Source: CAYJBH01 sp964370605 (GTDB lineage: Bacteria; Bacillota; Clostridia; Oscillospirales; Ruminococcaceae). Taken from it: 64,000 nucleotides of DNA. The notes beneath the pieces are model-generated. The model ran no database searches and had not been told where the DNA came from. It was given only the letters and a program-made list of their open reading frames with translations. Positions within the stretch are counted from its first letter, which is position 1; each line of letters begins with the position of its first letter. Shown in pieces: positions 16,285 to 25,393 of the stretch. A program made the position numbers and the translations under genes. The DNA is taken from NCBI GenBank assembly GCA_964370605.1, contig CAYJJX010000003.1, forward strand, positions 83,879-147,878, in the 5' to 3' direction.

Positions 16285-17724
16285 ATGAAAACTATATTTG
16301 AACGACCGGCCGCCGGAGATTGCCAAAACATTTTGCCAAAATTGACGGTGCCGCAGCTACTACCAAGTGACGAGCTGCTCGGAAAGACACCCGACATTCC
16401 CTGTCTTGCCGAACCGGAGCTTGCGCGACATTATAAAGAGCTTGCCGATAACTGTTTCCCGGTTTCTAAAGGGTTTTATCCGCTTGGGAGCTGCACCATG
16501 AAACACAACCCAAAGGTGTCAGAGCGTGTGGTGTCCGATCCATCATTCAGTGCGCTTCATCCACTGATGCCGACAGAGGATTCGCAAGGCATATTGGAAG
16601 CGCTATATAACTGTGAACGAGCATTATGTGAAGTCAACGGCATGGACCTTGCCGCCCTTTCACCTGCCGCAGGTGCGCAGGGTGAACTTGCGGCTATATT
16701 AGTCATCAAGGCATACCATCATAGCCGAGGCGATGCTCGTCGCACCAAAGTCATCGTTCCCGATACCGCGCATGGCACGAATCCGGCAACGGCGGTAATG
16801 GCGGGATATTCAACCGTCGAAATTGTTTCGGGCAAGGATGGGCGTGTCGATCTTGACGCACTGAAATCTGTGTTAGACGACGAAGTTGCGGCGATAATGC
16901 TGACCAATCCGTCCACACTTGGAATATTTGAAACCGATATACCGGAAATCACTCGACTTTGCCATGAGGCAGGCGCGCTTTGTTATTATGACGGTGCAAA
17001 CCTCAATGCAATTATGGGCATTGCGCGACCGGGCGACATGGGTTTCGACCTTTGCCATCTGAACCTGCATAAGACGTTTGCCACTCCTCACGGCGGTGGT
17101 GGGCCGGGAAGCGGTACAATTCTTTGCAAAGAGTTTTTGAGACCGTTTTTGCCGGCTCCACTTTTGGAATATAACGAGGGGCTATATCACCTGTATGTTC
17201 CGGAAAAGTCTGTCGGGAAGATGGTATCATTCCATGGGAATGTCGCAGTTACCCTGCGTGCCTATGCCTATATCATTGCACTGGGTGGCGAGGGCCTTCG
17301 CCGTGCAAGCAGTATGGCAGTATTGAATGCTAACTATCTCAAACATCGTTTAAAAGAGGTGTTTGTGCCGGTCTATGATTCTGATACACTACATGAATTT
17401 GTGGCATCGGCACGTAGTTATCGTGATGAATATGGTGTCAATGCACTTGGTATTGCTAAGGCTATGCAGGACGAAGGTCTTCACCCGCCTACCATGTACT
17501 TCCCGCTCCTCGTTCCGGAAGCACTTATGTTTGAGCCGACCGAAACGGAGAGTAAGCAAACTATCGATGAGGTTGCGGACAAGATAATCGAGATATGCGA
17601 ACACGCAAAGTCAGACAGCGAATATTTTGCAAACACGCCCTATAAACAGATTGTCGGACGCCCTGATGAGGCAAAGGCGGCAAGATCACCGGTGCTGATA
17701 TATAGCGGTCAGGACGAGAGTTAG
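16285..17724 (+). CDS. gcvPB: glycine dehydrogenase (decarboxylating) subunit 2
   Basis: 479 aa PLP-carrying beta subunit of the split P-protein of the glycine cleavage system. PLP lysine in LNLHKTFATPHGGGGPGSG; also PLGSCTMKHNPK and DTAHGTNPATA. It should work with GcvPA to decarboxylate glycine and pass aminomethyl to GcvH. The start at MKTIFERP fits the family N-terminus and the promoter. GcvPA normally lies immediately upstream, but here the upstream neighbour is a divergent crt-like cluster and no gcvPA, gcvT or gcvH is in the window. The gene is intact. Confidence 0.94.
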   Translation: MKTIFERPAAGDCQNILPKLTVPQLLPSDELLGKTPDIPCLAEPELARHYKELADNCFPVSKGFYPLGSCTMKHNPKVSERVVSDPSFSALHPLMPTEDSQGILEALYNCERALCEVNGMDLAALSPAAGAQGELAAILVIKAYHHSRGDARRTKVIVPDTAHGTNPATAVMAGYSTVEIVSGKDGRVDLDALKSVLDDEVAAIMLTNPSTLGIFETDIPEITRLCHEAGALCYYDGANLNAIMGIARPGDMGFDLCHLNLHKTFATPHGGGGPGSGTILCKEFLRPFLPAPLLEYNEGLYHLYVPEKSVGKMVSFHGNVAVTLRAYAYIIALGGEGLRRASSMAVLNANYLKHRLKEVFVPVYDSDTLHEFVASARSYRDEYGVNALGIAKAMQDEGLHPPTMYFPLLVPEALMFEPTETESKQTIDEVADKIIEICEHAKSDSEYFANTPYKQIVGRPDEAKAARSPVLIYSGQDES

Positions 17725-17915
17725 GCCTAGTGTTTCTGCAGAATGAGAAACAGAGCAGTGCCGCAAGACATTTGGACAAGAAATTGCGGTTAGCGGATCG
17801 TTTTGATAAACGACTTTGAAGAACCATCTGTCGAAGGTTGAATTTGTGATGCGAACACGGTTTGTATTCCATGTTTGCCAAACTTGACATTATGCAGGGT
17901 GGCTATCGGATCGTT

Positions 17916-17959
17916 AAAAAAGAGCTACGGACAGAATGAACTGTTCCGTAGCTCTTTTA
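17916..17959. terminator. bidirectional terminator between gcvPB and cdaR
   Basis: AAAAGAGCTACGGACAG pairs with CTGTTCCGTAGCTCTTTT across AATGAA; A and T runs on both sides allow termination of both convergent genes. 17725-17915 holds no gene I can support. Confidence 0.85.
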
Positions 17960-18011
17960 AATTGAAATAACGAAATTCAAGCTATAAAGCGCTGTGATTA
18001 TGTCAGGAAGA

Positions 18012-19274
18012 TTACTCTCCTCCCACCTCGACGATTACGGTATAGCTTCCTACTGCAATGACATCATCGTTTGATGGGATTACGATACTGACAGCCACGG
18101 TCTGATTACCCTGTGCAGTGGTGATGTCTTCCATGTTGATTTCACCGATGACCGCCTCTTGCTGCATGGCTTCGAGACTTTCAGACGAGCCGATTAGACG
18201 TACATCTTGAATCTGTTGGGTCAGAACCTCAACATCGATATTTTGATTTTGGTTTTTTATCCTGAAATCGGTGACGGTAATCGTACGCTCTGACAAACTA
18301 TCGGTATCAAACGTGACTCGTGCAGTGCTGATGTTTTCGAGGTTTGTGAATCCGGTCGGTAGGGTTACATCAAACTCATAGAGTGCCCGCAGTTCAAAGG
18401 TTTGCAGGTCGATATAACCGAGCAGCAGGTCACCTGCCTTGTCGATGCTTTCCGCGTCACCGGCAACTTGAATTACCGCAGGTTCGATGGTATATTCGAA
18501 CGAATTGACATCAAATCCCTCCGGTACATTTGCAAATTCGATCTTAGTCTGCATTTCACCCAATTTCATGATGGGAATATTGACTTCTGCCTCGACGGCA
18601 CTCATGGTGAGATTGTCGGTCTTGAGCGAGTTGCCTTCTGCATCAAAAAGTTCGATAGCGCCCACGCCTATTGTGCGCTCCGAAAGCTCGGTTTCATCGG
18701 AGTAGGTGACCTGCGCACGGGCAACCCTTGTGACCTCTGTTTCGGGTCCCTGAACGACTATCTCGGCAGGCGATGCGGAGGGAAGTCCTGCAACATAGCC
18801 ATCGGCGACTACGAGATCACGGGTGTTTACCTCGACTGCAATGGTTTTGCTTAGTATTTTATCGAAGGTCATCTCGACGCTGGCGGGAGAGACGGCAAGT
18901 ATATCGAACTCATCATAGTTATCTGCCTTGGTCACGATAACCTGAACGTCATATGTTCCGGCGCCTGTGACGGTATCGTATCGCATCTGAACATTGAGGT
19001 CAGATGCACGCAGTGAACTGACAAAGCCACGCTCGCCGCTGACTGTGACGCTAATCGTTGCTTCGGGTGATCCGATAATGCTGAGGCCTTGTGAGCGAAT
19101 CGAGGTTTGACCGACAGAAAAGTCGACCGGCACACCGGTAATATCATCGGTATAGTCCGACTCAACGGTTGTGACCACAAGAGTCCAGCAGATAATCGCA
19201 ACCAGAATGGAAAAAACTATGCAAAACTGGCGATTATCAAACAGCTGTGAAAGTGATGGGAGCTTGAATTTCAT
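18012..19274 (-). CDS. cdaR: CdaR, YbbR-repeat partner of the c-di-AMP cyclase
   Basis: 420 aa. One N-terminal membrane helix (about residues 18-38), then four YbbR-type beta repeats outside the membrane. CdaR binds CdaA and modulates c-di-AMP synthesis in Bacillota. The start at MKFKLPSLSQ has AAAGGAA upstream; an upstream in-frame ATG gives a basic 14-residue extension and has no better site. It follows cdaA by 71 nt. The usual third gene of the operon, glmM, is not downstream; a terminator is. Confidence 0.92.
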   Translation of the reverse strand: MKFKLPSLSQLFDNRQFCIVFSILVAIICWTLVVTTVESDYTDDITGVPVDFSVGQTSIRSQGLSIIGSPEATISVTVSGERGFVSSLRASDLNVQMRYDTVTGAGTYDVQVIVTKADNYDEFDILAVSPASVEMTFDKILSKTIAVEVNTRDLVVADGYVAGLPSASPAEIVVQGPETEVTRVARAQVTYSDETELSERTIGVGAIELFDAEGNSLKTDNLTMSAVEAEVNIPIMKLGEMQTKIEFANVPEGFDVNSFEYTIEPAVIQVAGDAESIDKAGDLLLGYIDLQTFELRALYEFDVTLPTGFTNLENISTARVTFDTDSLSERTITVTDFRIKNQNQNIDVEVLTQQIQDVRLIGSSESLEAMQQEAVIGEINMEDITTAQGNQTVAVSIVIPSNDDVIAVGSYTVIVEVGGE

Positions 19275-19345
19275 ATGCGAACGTTCCTTTCTCGGCGCTT
19301 TTCTCGTATTATTCATTTTTTGAGAATAAGTCCGGCGCTTTTTAT

Positions 19346-20287
19346 TTATTCTTTTTCCTCGGCATTTTTTTCTTCAACGCTGTCGATGTTGGTAGCTGGC
19401 TCGCTATTTTTGCGTTTTAGGTTTGAGAATAAATTTGACAGCAGGCTACGACGCTTTGTGGACTCAGTATTTTCCGGTATAAGCTCTTCTTCTAATATTC
19501 GATAGATTCCGGCACGGTCTACTCTGCGGATCAAGATACCGTTTTTTGCGACCGATACAACGCCGGTCTCTTCCGAGATAACAACCACGATAGCGTCGGT
19601 GAGCTCTGCCGTGCCAAGGGCGGCACGATGACGAGTTCCAAGGTCTTTGCTCATGTCATGATTGGAGGAAAGCGGCATTACACACCCTGCGCTTATCAGC
19701 TTAGCGTTGCCGATGATGACAGCACCGTCATGAAGCGGTGAACCGTTGAAAAAAATATTCATAAGCAGTTCCGGAGTGACGTCGGCATTTACTCTTGTGC
19801 CGTTACGGCTATAGTCATAAAGTCGCATAGAACGTTCGACTACGATGAGAGCACCGGTGTGCTTGTCAGAAAGTTGTTGGGCGGCGTCGCAGATGGCTGT
19901 GATTGTAACACGCCATTTTTTGCGCATACTCTCTTCCATTACGGTTTTATCAAAAAGGTTAGAGTTCAGTACCCTTGCACGTCCCATCTTGTCGAGTCCA
20001 CGACGAATTTCGGGTTGGAAAAGCACAAACAGTGCTATGATACCGAAATTCAATACCTCGTTAAGGAGATAGCCGAAAGTCTTGAGGCCGATCTCGTTTG
20101 CGGCAATATTAGCAAGAAAAAGAACGAGAATTGCCTTGATAACCTGGTTGGTGTTGGTGTCTCGAACGACGACGATCAGTCCGTAGACTGCAAGCGCCAC
20201 CACCAGAATATCGATGATATCGACAGGACCTATCGTGCCATATATTGCAATGGCATCACTGATTAAATTCGAAATCCATTCCTGCAT
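19346..20287 (-). CDS. cdaA: diadenylate cyclase CdaA
   Basis: Makes c-di-AMP from two ATP, controlling potassium, osmolyte and wall homeostasis. 313 aa: three N-terminal membrane helices (residues 20-100), then the DAC domain with catalytic DGA at 187-189 (PLHDGAVII) and RHR at 219-221 (LGTRHRAALG). A charged, Glu/Asn-rich tail of about 40 residues follows the domain. GAAAGGA precedes the start. It lies between ispDF and cdaR on the same strand, 20 nt after ispDF, so cotranscription is likely. Confidence 0.96.
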   Translation of the reverse strand: MQEWISNLISDAIAIYGTIGPVDIIDILVVALAVYGLIVVVRDTNTNQVIKAILVLFLANIAANEIGLKTFGYLLNEVLNFGIIALFVLFQPEIRRGLDKMGRARVLNSNLFDKTVMEESMRKKWRVTITAICDAAQQLSDKHTGALIVVERSMRLYDYSRNGTRVNADVTPELLMNIFFNGSPLHDGAVIIGNAKLISAGCVMPLSSNHDMSKDLGTRHRAALGTAELTDAIVVVISEETGVVSVAKNGILIRRVDRAGIYRILEEELIPENTESTKRRSLLSNLFSNLKRKNSEPATNIDSVEEKNAEEKE

Positions 20288-20307
20288 AGACGTGCCTTTT
20301 CCTTTCG

Positions 20308-21426
20308 TTATTTGTATATAAGAACCGTTGACGAAGCGGCGATTCCCTCACCTCGTCCGGTAAATCCAAGACCTTCTTGTGTTGTCGCCTTGACCGAAAC
20401 CTGCTCCTCATCGACTCCGATGGCGGCGGCAATTTTTTTCACCATTTCGGGAATGAATCGTGCGATCTTAGGGCGTTCGGCAATGACTACGCTATCAATG
20501 TTGCCGATGGAATATCCATGTTGGCGCAGCAGTTTCGCAACTTCGCAGAGGAGCAAAAGACTATCGGCATCACGATATCGCTCGTCGGTGTCTGGGAAAT
20601 GCTTGCCAATGTCGCCGAGCGCCGCTGCTCCGAGCAATGCGTCGGATATTGCATGACACAGCACATCTGCATCAGAATGGCCGAGAAGGCCCAACTCGTA
20701 TTCGATTTTTACGCCGCCGAGTATGAGGTCTCGCCCTTCCACGAGTCGGTGCACATCATATCCCTGTCCCACTCTCATCATTATGCCCTCATTGGTCGAT
20801 ACATCTTGTCGGTTTGTGATTTTCTTGTTCGCAATATCTCCCTTTGTTAGCAGGACACGATGTCCGGCATGTTCCATCACGGAACAATCGTCGGTTGGCA
20901 GAAAGTCTACACACTCGCTTGCGGCGAGCAGATAGTCGTTGCGATAAAAAGTTTGTGGTGTCTGTACGGTCATGAGCAGTTCGCGATTCGGTGTGGAACT
21001 TACATATTCACCGTCCGTGATTTTTACCGTCTCCACTACCGGTAGGGCAGGAGCGGCAATTCTCGCACGAGACATTGCCGATAAGGTTTCGACTATGACT
21101 TTTCGTGTGATAAAAGGTCGTGCCCCATCATGTACCGCGACGATGTCGGTGTTTATCGCCATCACGCCATTTTTAACCGATTCAAATCGAGTGGCACCAC
21201 CCTGAATCAGTCGCACCGAGAGATCGCTGAGTTGTTGTTTAATTTTATCATGATTATCGCCAACTACTATGACAATTTCACTGAAAAAACCACTTTCAAG
21301 GAAGGCGCAAACAGAGCGACGGATGACTGTTTGTCCATTTAGGTTGAAAAGCATTTTGTCGGAGCCGAAGCGGCTGCCACTGCCTGCCGCTACGATGACG
21401 GCGCCGTAAGAAAGGGTGCTATTCAT
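20308..21426 (-). CDS. ispDF: fused IspDF, two steps of the MEP isoprenoid pathway
   Basis: 372 aa fusion. Residues 1-215 are IspD (MEP cytidylyltransferase): VAAGSGSRFGSDK nucleotide loop, VHDGARPF, QTPQTF. Residues 217-372 are IspF (2C-methyl-D-erythritol 2,4-cyclodiphosphate synthase): MRVGQGYDVHRL with metal ligands Asp224 and His226, GHSDADVLCHAI, and ATTQEGLGFTGRGEGIA. Together they carry out non-consecutive pathway steps 3 and 5. The start overlaps the stop of the upstream membrane gene by 8 nt, so the two are coupled. It shows the cell makes isoprenoids by the MEP route. Confidence 0.96.
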   Translation of the reverse strand: MNSTLSYGAVIVAAGSGSRFGSDKMLFNLNGQTVIRRSVCAFLESGFFSEIVIVVGDNHDKIKQQLSDLSVRLIQGGATRFESVKNGVMAINTDIVAVHDGARPFITRKVIVETLSAMSRARIAAPALPVVETVKITDGEYVSSTPNRELLMTVQTPQTFYRNDYLLAASECVDFLPTDDCSVMEHAGHRVLLTKGDIANKKITNRQDVSTNEGIMMRVGQGYDVHRLVEGRDLILGGVKIEYELGLLGHSDADVLCHAISDALLGAAALGDIGKHFPDTDERYRDADSLLLLCEVAKLLRQHGYSIGNIDSVVIAERPKIARFIPEMVKKIAAAIGVDEEQVSVKATTQEGLGFTGRGEGIAASSTVLIYK

Positions 21427-21766
21427 CGGTTTTCCTCCGTTCTATCCCCGAGATAGCGACGGCAGGGAGGGAGATGATGAGAGCCAACACGGTGGTAGTA
21501 GGATCGAAAACCGACAAAAGGACGCCAAGTAATACAGCTATGACTATGACGGCAACACGCATAGCATAGAATTTGACCCAACTCTTTGGGTTTTTTATTG
21601 CGACAAAGAGGAGTACATCTGCACCGATTGCCGCAAAGAGTCCGAGCGCCAGCCCAAGCAAGACCGAAGAGGTGACGGCACCGAGAAAAAAATATATGAG
21701 ACCGATAAGCAGGACACCAACGGTGGTGTACGCTATCGCCTTTATAAGTTGTTGCGGCCTATCCAT
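21419..21766 (-). CDS. small integral membrane protein, unknown
   Basis: 115 aa from ATG 21764-21766 (MDRPQQLIKAIAY), with three to four membrane helices. AGGAT lies just upstream and the start sits 25 nt after a predicted transcription start; an in-frame TTG 16 codons earlier would begin inside the promoter, so I reject it. It overlaps ispDF by 8 nt and heads the operon membrane protein-ispDF-cdaA-cdaR. No family recognised. Confidence 0.75.
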   Translation of the reverse strand: MDRPQQLIKAIAYTTVGVLLIGLIYFFLGAVTSSVLLGLALGLFAAIGADVLLFVAIKNPKSWVKFYAMRVAVIVIAVLLGVLLSVFDPTTTVLALIISLPAVAISGIERRKTDE

Positions 21767-21801
21767 CAAAATCCTAACAAATTGTGTACTATACCATTTT
21801 A

Positions 21802-21830
21802 ATTTTAATGCCAAAATCCAAAAAAGTCAA
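21802..21830 (-). promoter_or_regulatory. promoter for the ispDF-cdaA-cdaR operon
   Basis: Minus strand TTGACT (21825-21830), exactly 17 nt, TAAAAT (21802-21807). Confidence 0.75.
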
Positions 21831-22081
21831 CACTTTAACGGTGATTGTAAGGGATTGTTACCTTTTGGCTGTGTTGAGCTTCATTATGAGAGTCGTAATT
21901 GACCGAAAATGCTTGTAATCTCTCTATGGAAGATTGCCTAAAAGCTAATAGAAAATAGCGAAGAAGGTGCCGCAAAGCGGAATTTATATTTGAAAATCAA
22001 AGTTTGCAAGTTTCTGTCCGTTTTCATTATACAAGTTTCCACCTCTTCACTTTTCACTCTTAGCTAATTTGCGCTATACGC
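21831..22081. other. gene-free stretch between operons
   Basis: From 21767 to 22133 no gene is supported. The left end holds the ispDF operon promoter and the right end the rplL terminator; I see nothing defined in the 250 nt between. Confidence 0.6.
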
Positions 22082-22120
22082 AAAACCACCGATCGTACAA
22101 AAAGTACAATCGGTGGTTTT
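22082..22120 (-). terminator. terminator after rplL
   Basis: AAAACCACCGAT pairs with ATCGGTGGTTTT (one interior pair GTAC/GTAC extends it) across a T-rich loop, 13 nt after the rplL stop. It closes the ribosomal protein operon before any rpoB. Confidence 0.85.
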
Positions 22121-22133
22121 GAAAACGATAAAA

Positions 22134-22505
22134 CTATTTGAGTTCGACTTTTGCGCCGGCTTCTTCAAGTTTCTTCTGCATTTCTTCAGCATCAGCCTTG
22201 GAAACGCCTTCTTTGATAGCTTTGGGAGCGTTGTCAACGATCTCCTTGCTCTCTTTCAGGCCAAGACCTGTTGCTTCTTTAACTGCTTTGATAACAGCCA
22301 TTTTGTTTGCGCCGACTTCAGCAAGAACTACGTCAAACTCGGATTTCTCCTCTGCTGCCGCACCGCCTGCATCGCCACCGCCCGCCATCATAACGGGAGC
22401 TGCTGCCGAAACACCAAATTCTTCTTCGATTGCCTTAACCAGTTCGTTGAGCTCCAGCACGGTCATGCCTTTGATCTCTTCGATAAATTTTGCAATATCT
22501 GCCAT
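22134..22505 (-). CDS. rplL: 50S ribosomal protein L7/L12
   Basis: 123 aa acidic stalk protein that recruits translation factors. N-terminal dimerisation domain (about residues 1-30), an Ala/Gly hinge (AAPVMMAGGGDAGGAAAEEK) and the C-terminal domain EFDVVLAEVGANKMAVIKAVKEATGLGLKE. It follows rplJ by 78 nt and ends in a terminator; in most Bacillota rpoBC follow instead. Confidence 0.97.
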   Translation of the reverse strand: MADIAKFIEEIKGMTVLELNELVKAIEEEFGVSAAAPVMMAGGGDAGGAAAEEKSEFDVVLAEVGANKMAVIKAVKEATGLGLKESKEIVDNAPKAIKEGVSKADAEEMQKKLEEAGAKVELK

Positions 22506-22583
22506 TGTAAATTCCTTTCTTCTCTTTACAGTATAGGGTCGATGCCCTATCTGTCGTTATAAAATGTTCAAGCAACCGAAAAA

Positions 22584-23093
22584 TTATGCGGTCTGCTCTT
22601 CTTTTCCTTCCGCAACACGGGACAGAGCGACTGCAAGTCCGCGTACGTTGCCGGAAAGTGCACTGCAAAGCATGGAGAGCAGTTGCTCTCTGCCCGGCAT
22701 TTTTGCCATGGCGGCAACGGTAGCGGCGTCAACCGCTTTACCTTCCATGAATCCACCCTTGATGGCGAATTCACCTTTGGAATCGTCGCTGTACTTTTGA
22801 AGGATCTTTGATACTGCAATAGCATCACCCTCAGAGGTAGCAAGAGCGGTAGACTCCTTGAGACACTCGGTCAGGCTCTCGTAGGGAGTGCCTTTGAGTG
22901 CCAGGGTCAGCATGGTGTTTTTAACTACACCGTACTTTACACCGGCCTCGCGCAGTTCGCGACGAAGGTTTGTGTCATCTTCAACGGTGATACCCTGATA
23001 GTTGACCAAAACGCCCGACTCGGATGACATGATCATGGCATTCATATCAGCAACCAGTTGTTTTTTTGCATTTAGTGTTTTTTCACTTGGCAT
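22584..23093 (-). CDS. rplJ: 50S ribosomal protein L10
   Basis: 169 aa stalk base protein that carries L7/L12 dimers on its C-terminal helix. Start at MPSEKTLNAKKQ with AAAGGAG 8 nt upstream; a TTG/ATG six codons earlier falls inside that site. The domain core VNYQGITVEDDTNLRRELREAGV is typical. The L10-L12 complex classically represses its own mRNA at the leader upstream (23094-23312). Confidence 0.96.
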   Translation of the reverse strand: MPSEKTLNAKKQLVADMNAMIMSSESGVLVNYQGITVEDDTNLRRELREAGVKYGVVKNTMLTLALKGTPYESLTECLKESTALATSEGDAIAVSKILQKYSDDSKGEFAIKGGFMEGKAVDAATVAAMAKMPGREQLLSMLCSALSGNVRGLAVALSRVAEGKEEQTA

Positions 23094-23312
23094 GTTTAAT
23101 TCTCCTTTCATAGATTTTTTGTGTCAAGAGACACATGCCGTTTGAATTAGTTCCAATCGGCAACCCGAAAAATCGGGAAAACCTCTCTCCAAAACAAGGA
23201 GAGAGGCATAAAATTTAAGCCTTTATCTCCTCACGAGGCGTGCTTTCACACTTACGCAATCAGATTGCACCCCGGTCTTTGGATTGGGAAGGTTTTTATG
23301 AGGATGTGGGTC
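23094..23312 (-). promoter_or_regulatory. rplJ leader, probable L10 autoregulatory region
   Basis: About 219 nt between rplA and rplJ with strong structure on the minus strand: CCTCTCTCC/GGAGAGAGG (23182-23206) followed by TTTT, then CCCGA/TCGGG. Leaders before rplJ bind the L10-L12 complex in many bacteria; the position and structure fit, but I cannot verify the consensus by eye. Confidence 0.5.
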
Positions 23313-24008
23313 TTATACTCCGTATTTGGAGGTGGTGAGATATACGCCGGGACCCATGGTGGACGCAACCGAAGCGGATTTGAAGTATTGACCTTTTGCA
23401 GCGGACGGCTTTGCTTTTGCAACTGCCTCCATTACAACTTCGAGGTTCTCGGTCAACTTTTGAGCGCCGAAACTGCTCTTTCCGATCGGCACGTGGATGA
23501 TGTTTGCCTTGTCAAGACGGTACTCGATCTTACCGGCCTTTGCTTCGGTAACGGCCTTGCCAACGTCGGGGGTAACGGTTCCTGCCTTCGGGTTCGGCAT
23601 CAGACCACGGGGGCCGAGAACCTTACCGAGACGGCCTACGAGACCCATCATGTCGGGAGTGGTAACAAGAACGTCGAAATCGACGAAACCTTCGTTTTGA
23701 ATTTTTGCAACGATATCGTCGTCACCGACCATCATTGCGCCTGCCTCTGCGGCAGCTTTAGCAGCCTCGCCTTTAGCAATAGCAATTACACGAACGTCTT
23801 TACCGGTACCGTGTGGTAGAACGACTGCGCCTCTGACCTGTTGGTCGGCATGGCGGCTGTCGACGCCAAGACGGATATGGAGCTCAACAGTCTCGTCAAA
23901 CTTTGCCTTTGAGGTTTTGCAGACGAGGTCTAATGCCTCCTCGTTTTCATATTGTTTGCCACGCTCGATCAGCTTGGCACTCTCGTTATATTTTTTACCG
24001 TGTTTCAT
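23313..24008 (-). CDS. rplA: 50S ribosomal protein L1
   Basis: 231 aa, full length. Family motifs: FDETVELHIRLGVD, RGAVVLPHGTGK, MGLVGRLGKVLGPRGLMPNPKAGTVT and the closing STMGPGVYL. Binds 23S rRNA at the L1 stalk. It follows rplK by 85 nt, the conserved L11-L1 order. Confidence 0.97.
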   Translation of the reverse strand: MKHGKKYNESAKLIERGKQYENEEALDLVCKTSKAKFDETVELHIRLGVDSRHADQQVRGAVVLPHGTGKDVRVIAIAKGEAAKAAAEAGAMMVGDDDIVAKIQNEGFVDFDVLVTTPDMMGLVGRLGKVLGPRGLMPNPKAGTVTPDVGKAVTEAKAGKIEYRLDKANIIHVPIGKSSFGAQKLTENLEVVMEAVAKAKPSAAKGQYFKSASVASTMGPGVYLTTSKYGV

Positions 24009-24093
24009 TTATAATCCTTCCTGTGGTTATATCGGAAAATTCCTCCCACCAAAATTGTTATTTGTTAATCGGCTAATGTTAGCCGCGGTTAAA

Positions 24094-24519
24094 TTAACCC
24101 TCGACCGTGATGCCCATGCTGCGAGCGGTACCGGCTATCATAGAAACAGCGGTATCAAGGTTTGCGGCATTGAGATCCTTCATTTTTGTGTTTGCAATCT
24201 CTTCCAGCTGTGCACGTGTGATGCTTCCAACCTTTGTGCGGTTCGGAACACCACTGCCACTCTCCAGTCCAACCGCTTTTTTGATAAGTACGGCTGCAGG
24301 AGGGGTTTTGGTTACAAAGCTGAAGCTGTGGTCGGCATAGACGGTAATAACAACCGGGATTATGAGACCCATGTCTTTTTGTGTGCGCTCGTTAAATTCT
24401 TTTGTGAATGCCATGATATTAACGCCATGTTGACCCAGTGCAGGACCTACAGGCGGTGCCGGCGTAGCTTTACCTGCCGGGATTTGAAGCTTAATATAGC
24501 CTATCACCTTTTGTGCCAT
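24094..24519 (-). CDS. rplK: 50S ribosomal protein L11
   Basis: 141 aa. N-terminal GYIKLQIPAGKATPAPPVGPALGQHGVNIM and C-terminal RNA-binding domain (GSGVPNRTKVGSITRAQLEEIA) are canonical. Part of the GTPase-associated centre and needed for the RelA-type stringent response. Lies 40 nt after nusG. Confidence 0.97.
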   Translation of the reverse strand: MAQKVIGYIKLQIPAGKATPAPPVGPALGQHGVNIMAFTKEFNERTQKDMGLIIPVVITVYADHSFSFVTKTPPAAVLIKKAVGLESGSGVPNRTKVGSITRAQLEEIANTKMKDLNAANLDTAVSMIAGTARSMGITVEG

Positions 24520-24559
24520 TATCTTATTTCTCCTAATCTTTTCATTATTTTATTATAAA

Positions 24560-25078
24560 CTATACAGGTTTAACCTGCGAAAGGCTGAGTTCTGCGGGAG
24601 TCTGTCTTCCGAACATCGAGATGGTAACCTTAACCTTGCGGTGTTCGAGATCAATCTCGTCCACTGTGCCGACAAAGCCTTCCATCGGTCCGATGGCAGT
24701 AACCTCAACACTGTCGCCGACTTTGTAGTCGACCGCTGTCTCGAGATTGTCAATGCACAGTTGATCAACTTCAGTCTTGGAAAGCGGAACCGGTTTTGAT
24801 CCGGGGCCGACAAATCCGGTGACTCCACGTGTGTTCCGAACAATATACCATGAATCGTCGGTCATAATCATCTTGACGAGTACGTAGCTCGGAAACAGTT
24901 TACGCTCAACCTGCTTTTCTTTTCCGTCTTTCACCTCGGTCATCATTGCTGTAGGGACTCGAACTTCTTCTATCATACTGCCGAGACGGCGGTTTTCAAT
25001 GATAGTTTCAAGGCTCTGAGCCACCTTGTTTTCATAACCGGAATAGGTGTGTACGACATACCATTGTGCTTCGTCCAT
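24560..25078 (-). CDS. nusG: transcription elongation factor NusG
   Basis: 172 aa. NGN domain at the N-terminus (WYVVHTYSGYENKVAQSLE, ending in the RNA polymerase clamp surface) and KOW domain at the C-terminus (DSVEVTAIGPMEGFVGTVDEID). Binds RNA polymerase and couples transcription to termination and translation. Stands in the secE-nusG-rplK-rplA order. Confidence 0.97.
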   Translation of the reverse strand: MDEAQWYVVHTYSGYENKVAQSLETIIENRRLGSMIEEVRVPTAMMTEVKDGKEKQVERKLFPSYVLVKMIMTDDSWYIVRNTRGVTGFVGPGSKPVPLSKTEVDQLCIDNLETAVDYKVGDSVEVTAIGPMEGFVGTVDEIDLEHRKVKVTISMFGRQTPAELSLSQVKPV

Positions 25079-25127
25079 TACTGTAAACTTTCCTTTCTTC
25101 TTTCATATTGTCGATCCGACTATTGTT

Positions 25128-25382
25128 TTAGAAGGGCAGTTCACCCAGCAATGCAAGATCCAGTAAGATCATCATCAAAGTGTCGACACCGAATAAAAAT
25201 ATTCCGACGACAACCATAACGCTCAACACGATGGCAGAGTTTCGAATAACCTGTTTGCGCGAAGGCCAAACAACCTTCTTCAGTTCACTCTTGACATCGG
25301 CAAAGAATTTGCCTATCCGTTTAAAAAAACCTTTTGCGTTTGCAAGAAAACCTGGTTTTTTTGCAGTTTGTTTTTCGCTCAT
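25128..25382 (-). CDS. secE: preprotein translocase subunit SecE
   Basis: 84 aa, essential clamp of the SecY channel. An amphipathic cytoplasmic helix (GFFKRIGKFFADVKSELKKVVWPSRKQVIRN, the family signature) precedes a single membrane helix (IVLSVMVVVGIFLFGVDTLM). Start is 11 nt after rpmG. Confidence 0.96.
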   Translation of the reverse strand: MSEKQTAKKPGFLANAKGFFKRIGKFFADVKSELKKVVWPSRKQVIRNSAIVLSVMVVVGIFLFGVDTLMMILLDLALLGELPF

Positions 25383-25393
25383 TCCGTTACTCC

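Noticed and set aside
22082..22120. Mobile element as cause of the missing rpoBC
   Set aside because: No transposase remnant or terminal repeat is present; only a terminator and a promoter.
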